DNA of 64,000 bases from contig OV884057.1 of the NCBI GenBank assembly GCA_930367215.1, positions 246,786,830-246,850,829 of the forward strand. The letters are read 5' to 3'. The notes under the pieces are model-generated. The model worked only from the letters and a program-made list of their open reading frames with translations, did no database searches and had not been told where the DNA came from. Shown in pieces: positions 10,550 through 22,255 of the stretch. The translations under genes and the position numbers were made by a program. This DNA comes from Pollenia angustigena. Taxonomy: Eukaryota > Arthropoda > Insecta > Diptera > Polleniidae. Every line of letters starts with the position of its first letter. Positions within the stretch are counted from its first letter, which is position 1.

Positions 10550-11335
10550 TTTGCAAAAGAGAAGCTATTAGAAGACTTTCCACGCAATGACTATAAACAA
10601 TATTCAGAACTGATAATAATATAATAATAATATTCTTAGGAGGAAGTCCGCCAAAAGGCATTTAATTGACGAAACCTGGAGCTACGCATTTAGCCAGATG
10701 GATGGCAAAGGCCTTTTATTATTTGAAAATATACTTATTTTTCGAAAACAATTTCCTGCATTAACCGAAATTGAAGTTTAGGGTTTAATCGAAGCTGCTG
10801 GATTTGTTGTTAAGTGCTATTCGGAATTCTGGTTTAATGCTGATAAAGCAGACCAAGCTCCTTTAAACGACATGTAATTCTTGAGAAATTTGGAAAATTA
10901 CAAAAAATTAACCAAAATATAGTAGATAAAACAATAACAAAATTTCTTAGCCATCTTTACTATTTGAATGAAGAATGTGTAGGTTTTCCGTTATTCGATG
11001 ATAAGCTAAGCTAAAGCCAAGTTTGTTACGAAGATGGAAGGTAATGTTTTAGAAGATAATCTGAATGAAGATAAAAAAATTCCGAAAAACTTATTAATTC
11101 TGGAGGAATTGTTCTCAAATAATACTAGCAAACTTTTAAAAATTCTACAGATTTTTTTAAAAATAGAGCCAAGTTTATGGAATGATTTACCCGAATATCG
11201 AAGGGCAAAATATATAATTGGGAACTTAAAAATAAAAACCGACTGCACCGAAAGAGGAATTAAGCTTTGCAAGATTATCATGAACAAATCACCAAAGATG
11301 AGGATCAGAGGAAACATCTATTCAAAGTAATAAAA
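10550..11335 (+). pseudogene. Broken gene of a repeated, uncharacterised protein family
   Basis: Three frames together carry consecutive blocks: FAKEKLLEDF (about 10550), LGGSPPKGI (10636), HLARWMAKAFYYLKIYLF (about 10690), then FLSHLYYLNEE (about 10945), EYRRAKYIIGNLK with ERGIKLC, and ITKDEDQR near 11300. I recall this order of blocks from a protein family present in many copies in insects and cnidarians and usually left 'uncharacterised'. Copy number suggests a mobile-element origin, but I cannot name it. At least three frameshifts and a stop make it a pseudogene. The 98-codon frame at 11034-11330 is one surviving piece. Confidence 0.5.
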
Positions 11336-11541
11336 ATTTTGTTGTATTTCTAACTAAAGTTTAGGATTTAACACAAACTTGTTTTTTGAAATTTAAAAAG
11401 CGACGATTACCTAAGTATCCTTAAAATGATAACATTTATTAATTTAGCAAATTACATGCTTAAAATATAATAATAATGCTTTTAATATTTGCATTAGCAA
11501 ACAATGCTTTATGAAAACATTTTTTAATTCATATTACACTA

Positions 11542-13060
11542 GTCGGCGTAAGTATTTTGACGAAATAAAAATCGTGCATTATTACGTTCAATTTTTAAGC
11601 GGCTTTGTTAAAAATTCTTATCTATTTTTTCCTTTTTATTTATAACTTATACAAACTTAAAAATAAGCAAATAAATATTTGTTCATAAAAACTTAAAAAG
11701 ATGTTAATTAATTTGTAATTTTGTGTGTTGGCTTAAGTATTTTGACAAGAATGTAATACCAAGGTAACAGTGTTTAAACTTAACCAAAGAAAAGAAAATA
11801 AGAAGAAGTTATTAAAATATATATCCTCCTTTGGCTTCAATAACTTTTTGAAGGCTTCTTGGTACTGAATCCACTAAATTTTTAAGAATCTCTGGATATA
11901 TCTCTTCCCATAGGGAAGTGACCTCAAAAATGGTCTCCTCTCTGGTTTTATTTAACGAAACTGTTCTTTTGCGTTTCAAAAGAGACCAGACGTTTTCTAT
12001 AATATTTAAATCAAGACTTTGAGGTGGCCAGTCTAAAGTTATAACACCAACATCCTTCAAAAACTTAGTACTCATCCGGGCTTTATGGCACGGGGCATTA
12101 TCCTGTTGCAGGATAAATGATTCCTCAATAAGCTTTTCACCAGAAGGAAAGGCATTTTCATTAAGCGTAATCAAATATTGGTTTTGGTTCATCGAGCCGG
12201 TGACAGGAACCAAGTCAGCCAGCCCATTTTACGCAACACATCCCCAGAACATGACGGAGCCTCCACCATGCCTCACTTTTTGACAAGCTGGTCGTTTCTT
12301 TTGACGTACTACCTTTGGCAATCTTACAAAAAATGTGTTTTTGGATGAGTTATACTCAAAGGAGCTTTCATCTGTCCATAGAACGCTTCTCAAGATCTCC
12401 TTTGGCTTGTGCAGATGTTTCTTTGCGAAGGCCAGTCTTTTAAGCTTGTTTGACTTTGTCTTAATATCTGCTTCCTTTAAACGTCGTCTTACAGTGCGCT
12501 CACTGATTGGGTTCTTGGCCGTCAAATTCCATTGATCTGCAGCAGATTGAGGCTACAGAAAACCATTTTTTTTAAATTCTCGTAGAAAGACTCGGTCTTC
12601 AGTGTGCGTTGTTTTACGTTTTGCACCTGATCTCTAAGTTTTTTACGTCATTTAACTTTTAAAACTTATAATTAATTTGATAGTGCATTTGACACGACAC
12701 ATTGAACTCTTTTGCAATTTCTTTTACTGCCGTTCCAGCGTTAAACTTTGCTACCATCGAAGATCTGGTAACCAAACTCAACCCTGCCGTTTTACCGTTT
12801 TAATAAAATTTTATTTTATTTTTATTCTTAATAAAACTTAAACACAAAAGTTGTTCTGCTTTAACGTGCTCAAAAATGCAAACAAAAAGCCACAAGGACA
12901 CCGTCAAAATACTTATGCCAATCAAAGATTTGTTGTCTCCATACGTTATTATCAGCAGAAAGAGAATGCATAAGGAAACAATAATACAATTTCGCATGAA
13001 AAGAGCTAAACCTAGAATCTTTGTTTTGCGCATCATCTTAGTCAAAATACTTATGCCGAC
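11542..13060 (-). mobile_element. Tc1-like transposon with IR/DR ends
   Basis: The outer ends are GTCGGCGTAAGTATTTTGAC (11542) and its inverted match ending at 13060. A second copy of the motif lies inside each end, 'ggcttaagtattttgacaag' at 11730 and its inverse at 12902-12921. Each terminus is therefore about 160-190 bp with paired binding sites, the IR/DR layout of Tc1 relatives such as Minos or Sleeping Beauty. The left flank has the TA target (11540-11541); the right TA has decayed to TT. A single transposase pseudogene fills the middle on the minus strand. Confidence 0.85.
11812..12760 (-). pseudogene. Tc1-family DD34E transposase, inactivated
   Basis: The catalytic triad is complete: Asp in VLWTDESSF (12372-12370), Asp in QQDNAPCH (12102-12100) and Glu in NIIENVW (11997-11995). 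There are 34 residues between the last two, the Tc1 signature. GGGSVMFWGC lies between. Upstream, SERTVRRRL and, in another frame near 12755-12690, 'AGTAVKEIAKEF' are remnants of the paired helix-turn-helix DNA-binding region. An in-frame TAA at 12231-12229 separates the halves, and the N-terminal third is frameshifted with a TAG. The protein is not made as is, although the catalytic half is well preserved, pointing to fairly recent inactivation. Confidence 0.85.
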
Positions 13061-13329
13061 TTTTGTAAGTTCAATATGCAATATGTGTCATTTTGTCTGC
13101 AACAAGAGTGAAGGGTGGATGCTTTTTTTCACAAAAAGTTTATTAACATATTTCAGCTTATTTAAAACAAACTGTTTGTAAAACATATAAAACCGAGGTT
13201 TGTTTGATCCACAGGACATGGGAGGATTAATTTTTTCAAAAGTTTTTCTGAATATTCTTATCATACAAAGGAATAATCTTTACAAATTTCACGCCGAGCC
13301 AGGAAGAAACAGTCAAAATTCTATATAAA

Positions 13330-13525
13330 TACTTAATGAAAATATGGAATTTACTGAAATATTACCTTTGACCTCTTTCGGGCAGCACTTTAAACTCTAC
13401 GATTTCGTTCAAACTTTATATTTTTATTGTCTAGACTAATTACCACAATATTCCACCTGGGCTTCTTAAAAATTCAGCAACAAAATTTCTTTCATACACT
13501 TTCATTCAGTGCCACCCTAATGTGT
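13330..13525 (-). repeat. 'AGGGTGGCAC' repeat, copy 2
   Basis: This is the reverse-orientation partner of 6076-6230. It ends 'cagtgccaccct' at about 13522 and contains 'acctttgacctctttcgggcagcac' near 13370. The short frames on either strand overlap this repeat and show no domain. Confidence 0.6.
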
Positions 13526-13744
13526 ATTCTTGAGGTTATAAAATGGGGTGGTGGTTTTTTAAATGGCAGCTCATCGAATTCAAAGTTAATGGAAAAGTTG
13601 AAAAAACCCACAAAATGTCGCATCTTTGACATGGAGTCACCCCTAGAGGGATGCAGTTTTTGCCTTCGTAATATTTTCCAAACATTAAAAGTATATGAAA
13701 TTTTAAAAAATTTCATATAAGATGCTTCTAGACGAGTTAATTGG

Positions 13745-13985
13745 CCTTATCTACCTTGGTTTTAAAGCACCTTTCCCCGTACAAGGGCTCTACTAGTCAC
13801 AGGTACCAAGCCTGTTGAAAATGGTAAGAATCGGTCCATAGTTTCACAAAGCTCAAATACAAACTTCTTTCCGGAATAGCCGTTCTGCTCATAATCATGG
13901 GCGGGTTAAAAATTTGCTTTTTAATACTACAGTGTAGGGTACCACTTGGTCGGGCTTTTCCGACTATACTTTCTTACTTGTTTCT
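13745..13985 (+). repeat. Right end of a repeat family A copy
   Basis: It ends 'ggtcgggcttttccgactatactttcttacttgtttc', the family's right terminus, preceded by 'aatactacagtgtagggtaccac'. The left two thirds are missing. Confidence 0.7.
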
Positions 13986-14030
13986 TAAAATGTTATATAT
14001 TTGTATACATAAATAAATATGTATTAGAGC

Positions 14031-15122
14031 CAGGGATGATAAATGAGAAAACCATTATCGTACCAACGAACTTTTAAAATCGTACTTTTTCGGTCCCAAT
14101 AGTACTAAATCTCTTTTTATAATATTATTTTATTTTTAAAAACAAATATTTAATACAACAAAAACAAAAGGTACTTAAAATTCATTTATAGATTAGTTAT
14201 ACATAATAATAGGGTGGGTAAAACTTCTTCACGTCAAAAGTATATCGCGATTCTTGTTCTATAATTCATACCAAGAAACTTTGACAAAAAAAAACACTAT
14301 TCCAAAAATAAATTTCTAGCCCCGGATTTTTCAAAATAGTTAGTTTTCCAGACCTGTATCATGCGGTTTTAAGAGTCGAGAAATCCATTAATTTTTATTT
14401 TTGATTGCCGCCAGAGAGCGTTTTCCTACACTTTTTAGAATTTATCGTATTTTTTGTGGAAAATTGACAAATATTTCTCTAAATGCAATATCGAATTTTA
14501 AACGAAAATATAATTTTTAAGCGTTCTAAAAATATGTGCATACGAGCAGGAAAAAGAGTAGAAAGTTCGGATATAATAAAATTTAATTTAGCTCTTGTAA
14601 AAGCTCCTTCAAAATAATTCGTAGTAAAATAATAATGGAGTGGGCTCCCACTGTTCCAAAATTCTGTTGATTACTTCTTGACATGACAATCATCTTGATG
14701 AAGAATATTTGAAAATATTATTGAGTGGAATTCGTCTCTTGTACTTTATAGAAATTTTGCAGAAGTGGTTTCCTATATCTTTTAAAAACTTGTCAATATC
14801 ATCAGAAAATGCACGCTTATATGCTGTCGCTGATACTAATCGTTCAATCAATAAGTGCAAAAATCTATTCACAGTAGCGAAGTTCTGTGTTTGGTGCAAA
14901 TGTTCTTGCAAAAGAGTAAATGCAAAATATCATAGCTGTTTTGTTAAATTTTACAATAAACTCATTGGAAAGTAAATACGAGTTGCCTTTTTCTATCAAT
15001 AATAAATATGTAGGTTTGAAAAATTTGGAAATAGTACCAAATGAGCGACGGGAGTACCAGCGTACTTTTTAGTTTTAAATTGTACCAAAAAAAGTACAAT
15101 TGTACCAACTTTATCAACCCTG
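14031..15122. mobile_element. Non-autonomous hAT element, 1.09 kb
   Basis: A perfect 8-bp target duplication ATTAGAGC flanks it (14023-14030 and 15123-15130). The ends are CAGGGATGATAAATGAG and, reversed, CAGGGTTGATAAAGTTGG. Both ends carry repeated 'gtacca/gtacttttt' subterminal motifs. A 73-codon minus-strand frame (14690-14911) may be a transposase scrap, but I see no diagnostic motif in it. Confidence 0.85.
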
Positions 15123-15130
15123 ATTAGAGC

Positions 15131-16536
15131 GTATGTGGTTGATTATTATACGAAGAATATGAATTGCAAGTTTAAGTTTATTCTAGTCTTTTCGTAACAA
15201 CGAGTATAAAATTATAGTCAAGCATAAAAATATTTTTGCTTTTGTTTGAGATTTGTTGACAGTGATATTTTTAACAGCCTTAAGTGTTCATATTAAATTG
15301 TGCGTTTGTATGTGCTTAAGAACATGGACTAGAATGTATGTGCATGCATAATTGAAAGAGTGTATTGGTTTTGATATCTTAGACAGTAGTTTAAGAAGAT
15401 TTTGAAATCGAATGTTTAAAAACTTCAAGGAAGATAAATAAAATTAAGTGTTGTTTAACATTTTTGCTACTAGAATTTAAATTAAATATATTAAAACAAA
15501 AAAATTTATCAAATTGTTGAATTAATTCCCTCAAACAAAAAAAAGTTCACAATCGAAGCAACAATTTCGATTTTTATTCTATCTTATTTCTTCCCAAAGT
15601 AACGTATGCGGAATGAAATATGGACTATGGATTTTCAACCATCAGTTCAAAAATAAAACAAAATGTTATATAAAAACAAAATATGGAAAAAAGGACGGCA
15701 CTATCCCTATAACTATTTGGCTAGAGATCAATTCAATTAATTGATAATAAGTAGAAAAAATATCATAAAACGAATTAGAAGGTCGTGAGTTGATTTGTAA
15801 ATTTTGTGAAAATAATAAAAATTAAAGACAATTTGAATTTTTTCGTCACTTTTCTGAAATCAAAATTTAAAAATCTTTTGTTTATAAGACAGTAAAAGGT
15901 TTCTAAAGGTTAAAACCCGTTTAATAGAAAACGACGATCCAGTAAAAATTTTTGATACAATGCAACCAAACTCGAGATATGTTGAAGGTAGAAATTTCCG
16001 GATATATTAAAATCTTACCATGCGTTGGCAAATAAATGAAGTGTTAAAAACTAGGAGAACGTAGCACATATCAGAGTAGTCCAATATGCAAAGAACCCCG
16101 TTCCAGCAGTCTCAGAAAATCGCATCATGGGTGATGGGAGCTTCCTTACAATGGACGCTAATGAATGAACAACAATTTAAACTTTTTAGACGAATTTGAA
16201 AAGAAATTTCTATAAATAGGGATAGCAGCCAAGAAACCTAAACTGTTTAATCACTCAAATTAAATGGATGTTATAGAAAATGCATACAAAGGTGATTCAA
16301 GAGGCTACCCGTAGGGTGCCGCAAAATATGAAAAAAGCCCATCGCTGTGTCTAGATATCTTTTTGTAAAATAAGTTAAAGTTGTGTATTTTAACAATTGA
16401 ATTATAACTTTGATTTTTTAATACCTGATATTATTACTGATATATTACTGCTTATGTGTAAGTCAGTCCATATTTTATTCGGCATACGTTATTTCATATA
16501 TTTTCCTTTGATTTTTAAAACTAAAATGTAAAATGT
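15131..16536. other. AT-rich stretch, no gene recognised
   Basis: About 1.4 kb without usable frames. A slightly GC-richer patch at 16020-16180 might be worn coding sequence, but no frame gives a recognisable motif. Confidence 0.45.
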
Positions 16537-16755
16537 AGCGTAATTTGAAAAAAATCGGATGAAAAATAAAGTTTTTATTAAGGATTTTGTGGAACGACAA
16601 TATTTTTATCTTCATTGCTCCCACACTATATTCGGCTTCCAACAGTTTTAACGCATTTAAAAAAAAACGGAATTTTATATGAGATTAAAATATTGTCGTT
16701 CCACAAAATCCTTAATAAAAACTTTATTTTTCATCGGATTTTTTATAAATTACGC
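16537..16755. repeat. Long hairpin (foldback element)
   Basis: Two arms are inverted copies: 16554-16605 ('atcggatgaaaaataaag' to 'ggaacgacaatattttt') and about 16686-16738, identical or nearly so over some 50 bp. They are separated by an 80-bp loop, and weaker pairing ('gcgtaattt'/'aaattacgc') extends the stem outward. It is non-coding and of unknown superfamily. Confidence 0.85.
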
Positions 16756-16775
16756 TTAAAATGTTGGTAATTACC

Positions 16776-17246
16776 CTAGAGGGAAGCGAAGTGATACCAA
16801 AGTAGTCCCGTGATAGGTCTTTGGTGGTAGAGACCGGTTCTAGTTTTAACACTTTCTATGAATAAGACCTATCACTTTTACATGGGGTTGTCATTGGATG
16901 GGGTCAATTGACACCATTTGACCAGTCACAAATCTATTCTCAATGGACGTGTTTAGTGACAGTTACTAAAATGTAGTATTATTTCAATACAATGAAGTAT
17001 TTTTTCAATAAAACAAGTCCTAGAATTATATAAAAGAACCAAATTTTAGAAAGTGCCAAAAAATGTGTTATACCACCCGTGAAGACTGTATCGCAATTCA
17101 TTATTTATTCTACATTTTTGTTCTTCATAAACCAGTTACATTGGTACTCCTTTCACTGGTCATGAGTTCTTGCCTTTTGTACCTGTTCTATTTGCACAAC
17201 TCCCAGGACCAGTCAGGACCAATTGACACAAATTTCCCGCAGGGTA
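16776..17246. mobile_element. Possible piggyBac-like MITE
   Basis: The ends read (TTA)CCCTAGAGGGAAGCG and, reversed, (TTTA)CCCTGCGGGAAATTT. This resembles the CCCT-type ends and TTAA target of piggyBac elements, but the TTAA sites are imperfect on both sides. Inside, 'gaccagtca' and 'caattgaca' recur near each end. The 62-codon frame at 17063-17251 shows no known domain. Confidence 0.35.
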
Positions 17247-18179
17247 AATAAACTGTTTGGTAAAAAAATAAAACATTTCAGATCTTAACGTAGAAAAAAA
17301 ACGAAATAAAAATGAAAAATTTTGAAAAAACATAAAATATATGCAAATTTTTAAGTGCCATAACTCAGCTATTTCTCATCAGATAGAAATGTTCAGCATA
17401 TCGACGGAAAAGGCATTCAATTACCTTTCCAACGATATGCCATATGTCGATCGGTTGGGCTCCACAAGGGTTTGAGTGGGACCATACACTGAAGAACACA
17501 AAAGTATCGTTATCTAAAAAACGGTACTTAACTTCTCTAGGCATGTGGCGTTCTTGGTATTTTTCCAAATTACAAATTTGTAAAGCAGTATTATGAACGC
17601 CAAAGAAAATGTTGCTGCTTATTGTGAACGAAACTTAAAAGTTTCAAATTTTTAATTTCTTTAATTTCAAAATGGTTCAAATGTAATATTTTTGAAAACT
17701 TTTGTCTCTCTCTCTCTCTATAATATTTGTATAAATTTATCCGATAAGTAGTGTTTAACATAAAATTGGTGGTGGCGGTGGCGTATGACTATTTTTATTT
17801 AAAAAATGTTCATGATCTCAATATGTCTTCACTGAGCGACTTTCTGTTCGAGTATAAGCATTATTATTTCGATAATTAATTGATTATACGCCACATAGTT
17901 CTTTTAATTGTAATTATTACGAATATTAACTGCCTGTTTTTAGAACACGAGAGCAAAAATCTTTAGTTAAACTTAAATTTGAAACAAAATTTCAAAAATC
18001 CGTGGTACCACATAGCATCTCTGGTCAAACGGGATCTCCAGAAATCGTGAAGATCTCTTGAGATCTTCCAAAAAAAGAAAAAATTAAAAAAAAATCCCAA
18101 AACTTATAAAAATCGCTAAAATTGAAAAAATATTGAATAAATTAACTTTAATTTAAAAAATTGTAAACTTAAACTCCTA
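17247..18179. other. No gene recognised; (CT)n run at 17705-17720
   Basis: A (CT)n microsatellite and a GC-richer block at 17350-17570 are the only features. The block has a 67-codon minus-strand frame without a known motif. The remainder is AT-rich. Confidence 0.45.
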
Positions 18180-18860
18180 CAGTATCGGACAAAACCTAAG
18201 CACCCCCCTCAGTACATTTTTTTTAAATGCAAATTTTTTTAAGAAAACAAAGTTATTAAAATTTTTTTTTATGTTTTTTATTTATTTATTGAAAAACACA
18301 AACTTAAGGAATTCAGAATTTAATAAAAAAAAAAGTTAAAACTCAAAAAACATTTTAAGTCGAAATTATAAGCGGACTAAACTAAAGCACCCCAAATTTA
18401 AGGTACAAAAAAAAACTATTAAAATCAATATTTCGTTGCGAATCCTTTATTCTGGATGGCACACGCACATCTTTTAGGCATAGAGGATATTAAATTATTA
18501 ATTTTATCAGGTGATATTGCTTTCCAGGCTATTTTTGCGGCTTCCAATAAATTTTCTTTAGTTTTGCAATTTTCTTGGTTGATTTTAAGGTTAACGATCT
18601 CCCACAAGTTCTCGTTTGGGTTATGATCGGGTGATTTGGCAGGCCAACGGATAACTTCTATCAAATTGTTCTGAAATCACTTTTGACGTATGTTTTGGGC
18701 CGTTATCTAGCTGGAATGTCCATTTAAGTGGCATCTCTTCTTCAGCATAAGGCAACATCACGTCTTTGAATATGTCACGATACATAAAACGATCCATAAT
18801 TCCATCAATCTTATGAATTGGCCCAATCCCTTGCCCAGAGAAACAACCCCAGACCATTTT
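18180..18860 (-). mobile_element. Half of a second, different Tc1-like element
   Basis: The left end starts at a TA target (18178-18179) with CAGTATCGGACAAAACCTAA then GCACCCC. A second, similar motif 'agcggactaaactaaagcacccc' lies about 190 bp inside (near 18370), again an IR/DR arrangement. The right half is missing: similarity stops near 18856 within the transposase, and no matching right terminus follows. It is a different family from the element at 11542-13060. Confidence 0.75.
18425..18860 (-). pseudogene. Tc1-family transposase C-terminal half, frameshifted
   Basis: MVWGCFSGQGIGP, then LDNGPKHTS with the second catalytic Asp (18707-18705), then SPDHNPNENLWEIV with the catalytic Glu (18613-18611). 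Only 94 bases separate Asp from Glu and the frame changes between them, so a small deletion has removed part of the 34-residue spacer. The first catalytic Asp and all DNA-binding domains are absent. Confidence 0.8.
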
Positions 18861-18960
18861 AAAGAAGAGGAAAAAGAGCGCAAAATTAAATAAAAGATTA
18901 ATTAAAAATAGATATGAATCGCAAAAAGCAAACACTGCAACTTAAAAAAAGTTATAAAAG

Positions 18961-19398
18961 CTCGATTTACCCATGCGTTTCCGAAACTATTTTTGTCCAG
19001 ACAAAATCTTTTTTATATAGAGTTTGACGTTTTACTTTTGAGCGAGAGAGAGAGTGAGAGAAATTATTTTGTTCGGCAAGTTTTTTCTTGGATTGGTTTA
19101 ATTTTAATTATTGATCAGAACAAAATAAACTGAGTTACCACTTTTTTTTAATTTGTACATAAAAGTTGGAATGATTGTTTTTTTGCGGAGTAATTAAATA
19201 AAAAAATATATATTTAAAAATAATTAAATCACTTTCCTTCTTTCTTCCTTTTTCTTTTAATAACAATTAAAAATAAGTGGTTTGCTAGTTGTGCTGCCAT
19301 TTTGCGTAATTGCTTACATCTGCAAACCATATGGTAGCTTTGTTTTTCCAGACAAATTTTCCGAAATGGGTGAATCGTTCTGCAGAACACTCTCAGTA
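18961..19398. repeat. Inverted-repeat element, copy 1
   Basis: 'ctcgatttacccatgcgtttccgaaa' with 'tccagacaaaat' (18961-19007) is inverted as 'tccagacaaattttccgaaa' with 'tgggtgaatcg' (about 19347-19377). A partial relative at 36427-36605 shares 'gtttgctagttgtgctgcc' and 'gaatcgttctgcagaacact', so the repeat extends to about 19398. It is non-coding. Confidence 0.55.
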
Positions 19399-19399
19399 A

Positions 19400-21064
19400 A
19401 TAACAAGAACTCCAAAATTGTATATCTTGTAAAATTTGAAGATTAAAAACACTGTCTTACCACAAGGCCATTAAGACGAATAGTCCTTTCAGAAAAGTTT
19501 TTGTTAATGTTTTCAAAATACTGTATATGTGTGAGTGTCTGTTTTTTTCTTTTTTGAACATTCTTGCACACATACAAATGCACATATAAATACATACATA
19601 CATGTGAGTTTAACTTATATTTTGCTTTAGCTTAAAGGCATTTTCCTGTTATTCTTTTCACTTACATTCTCAATTTCTTCTTGATTTTTTGTGCTATTTT
19701 CTTTGTTTTTTACAAACAAAAAGTTAAATTGCATATTTTTGTGTGATTTTTCTTTTTTTCGTTATTTATTCAAGTGGCCACATAAAATATATTTTTAAAG
19801 GCATTTTTTCTATTTTTCTTTTTACTTTGTTTTGCCTTTTATTTTTGTGAGTGTACAATCTGCAGTAAAAATATGTTAAGTGTCTGATGAGTGGAATTTC
19901 GAGTGTAAGATTTATGTGATTGCAATTTTAGGTAAAACTGAAAAAAAAACCTTCGAATTTTTTCTTATAGACATGAAGAAAGAAGTATTATCTTTACAAA
20001 TATTTAGTCTAAAATGTAATTTTGTTTAAATATTAAAGACTTCATTAAAAAGTTTCTATTAAACTGTATAAACAACGTTACTAAGATAAAGTTTGTTTTT
20101 CTCAATTTTCATTTCATCATCTAGAAAAAATTGCAATTTATTTGTTTTTAATATTTATTACTTTTAACTTTGCTTACACATACATTCACCCTTCTTGCAT
20201 AAAATACTTCTTGATCGTATATAAATGTTTCATGGTAAATAGTGTAAATAAACTTCCGCAAGAAACGCTTAAAAAGAAAATATGAATTTGATTTTTATTT
20301 ATAAGAATATTGCAACATACATTCATACACACATACATATACATATACACATGTAAAAATAAAGAAGAACATGTTGTTAAAACACGTACAACATAACTTT
20401 ACACGTAAACAGCAACAATAAATTTCTATAAAAACACCTCAAAATAAACTAAGAACATGCATCAGCATGCTGCTTAATATGATAGAAAACGGGGTTTCCC
20501 CTCTTCAACAGAAAAAACATCAAAGTTAACCTTTAAGGAAAACGAAAGAAACTCTAAAGCAGCCCTTTCAATTAGAGTTGTCAGATTATGGGATTTATAC
20601 CCAAAGTGGGGATTTTATTTTGTAAACGGGGATAACAAATTTGATTTGGGGATTAGAGGATATTTTTTAACTTACGGGATTATTCTATTTATTGTTATTA
20701 TAATTGTACTTTTTTCATTCCAATTTTCTCATGCTTACCTAGAACGGGCTTTTTTCACTTTATTGTAAATAAAATTAAAAGTGCTCCAATTGTAATTAAA
20801 AAGGCTTAACTCCTTTGAAATATATTTTTTCCACATTCTACTGAACGAAAAACTGGCTCGCTGTTGTATTTATACCACTTAAGGGCACACACATACTATC
20901 ACATTTATGCTTGTGTTGACGAAATAACAACAAAGCAACAGCCGAACGTACATTGTCACAGACGATACAAAGAAGTGTACAGTGTACATGTGTCGACGCC
21001 ACACAAGCAGCATTTTTACTACTATGCACGCGTACATAGGATTTGCAAATGTGCCCTTCACTGA
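19400..21064. other. AT-rich, pyrimidine-rich stretch without gene
   Basis: It contains T-rich tracts and 'acatacat' runs. Around 20837-21062 two overlapping frames exist on opposite strands, but neither shows a domain. The block carries 'aagggcaca' and an inverted 'tgtgcccttc' near its two ends and may be another small inverted-repeat element. Confidence 0.4.
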
Positions 21065-21674
21065 CTTATACCCACACCATAATACTGGTGAGTGTATTAT
21101 GCATTTGTGCTGATGTGTGTAACGCCTTAAAATATTGGTCCTAGCCAACCTTAAAGTATACCGATCGACTCAGAATCACTTTCTGAGTCGAACTAACGAT
21201 GTCCGTCCGGCTGGCAGGCTGGCTGGCTGGCTGTCCATGTAACCTTGTGCGCAAAGTACAGGTCGCAATTTTGGAGATAATTTGATAAAATTTGGGTCAT
21301 AGGTGCTTATTGGTACAAGGACCAAGCCTATTGAAAATGGGCCAAATCGTAGGACCACGAGGGAAGATAGGGGGAAATTTCTTCCTCTCAGAAACTATTA
21401 AACCGATTTTAATGAAATTTAAAACATACATAGAACCATATCTTTATGGACACAAAAGGGATGCTGCTTTTAAAAAAATGGACCACGAGGGGAGATAGGG
21501 GCAATATCTGCCTCTCAACCCGATTTTAATGAAATTTAAAACATAGATAGATCCATATCTATATGGACACATAAGCTATACAGTTTTACAAAAATAGGAC
21601 TACAAGTGGAGGTAGGAGCAATTTCTGCTTCTCACATACCTTCCAACCGATTCTAATGAAGTTTATAAACATAG
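21065..21674 (+). repeat. Repeat family A (mini-me-like), left part of a split copy
   Basis: It begins at a palindrome around 'ataatactggtgagtgtattat', followed by a GTCY-type region ('gtccgtccggctggc', 'ggctggctggctgtcc'). Three degenerate copies of 'accacgagg-gaagataggg' with 'cgattttaatgaaatttaaa' then follow at spacing of about 120 bp. The LTR element at 21675-24277 interrupts it, and it resumes at 24278. The layout (palindromic end plus internal GTCY microsatellite) recalls the dipteran mini-me/DINE-1 class; family membership is my inference. Confidence 0.7.
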
Positions 21675-21842
21675 TAATATATTTTTGGTATCAAGAAAAT
21701 TTCATTTATTTAACATCAAATATGAACTCCGAAATCAAATCTATTAACAAATTTTTTATCAAAAAACATATAACTCAAAGTCAATAGATTTTAAACAAAA
21801 CTTATAAATAACAAGTTTATTCTTTAACAATCAAACATATCA
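21675..21842 (-). repeat. LTR (3' LTR of the minus-strand element)
   Basis: 168 bp, TAATATATTTTTGG to AACATATCA on the plus strand. It matches 24110-24277 except at about two sites (near the 'tttatttaac' and 'gaaatcaaatc' positions). Confidence 0.9.
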
Positions 21843-21860
21843 ATTCCTCCTCGACAATTT

Positions 21861-22157
21861 TTAAACAATAAAAGGTGAAAGACTTTCAGGTTTGCGTTTC
21901 AATCGCTCTGATCTTCTTAAGTGTGGTGCAGTCGTTGGTACATCATCATTTTTGTTTGTAGTAGAAATATACTGTCTAGAAGTAGCAACAGGTTGTTTTA
22001 ACTTTGCTGAATCAATGTTGGCTTGGCGTAATGCAGAACGCGGACCACTCAAATTTGACTGACTAGAGGAAGTAGATGGATTATTATCGACCTGACTGGA
22101 GGACGAAGCTGGATTGTTATCGCGTGGTATTATTTTACAGCGCTTTGGAAATGTCAT
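21861..22157 (-). pseudogene. C-terminal tail of the Ty3/gypsy polyprotein
   Basis: A Ser-rich stretch is followed by PHLRRSERLKRKPESLSPF and the stop, next to the 3' LTR. This is the usual basic tail that closes integrase in gypsy-type pol. The first few residues overlap the inverted segment described next and are not part of the original reading frame. Confidence 0.75.
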
Positions 22158-22255
22158 GTATCAAATTCAAGTTGGTAACAAAGTTATAAGACGTCATAAG
22201 AACCAAATGAAAAGACTTAAAATCAAACCTGATTTCGTAGATGTAAACCAAGCTG
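22125..22255 (+). pseudogene. Integrase C-terminal segment, inverted relative to its element
   Basis: On the plus strand the sequence reads FGNVMYQIQVGNKVIRRHKN and then QMKRLKI. This is the typical end of the gypsy integrase core, followed by the HxxQ motif. All other coding pieces of this element lie on the minus strand, so roughly 130 bp has been flipped. The inversion joins RNase H sequence on one side to the polyprotein tail on the other. Confidence 0.7.

Noticed and set aside
11006..11317. 103-codon minus-strand frame
   Set aside because: It is the shadow of the plus-strand remnant of the uncharacterised repeated family.
20838..21148. Three overlapping frames of 63-89 codons, one Cys-rich
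   Set aside because: They overlap on both strands, lack domains and extend into repeat family A.
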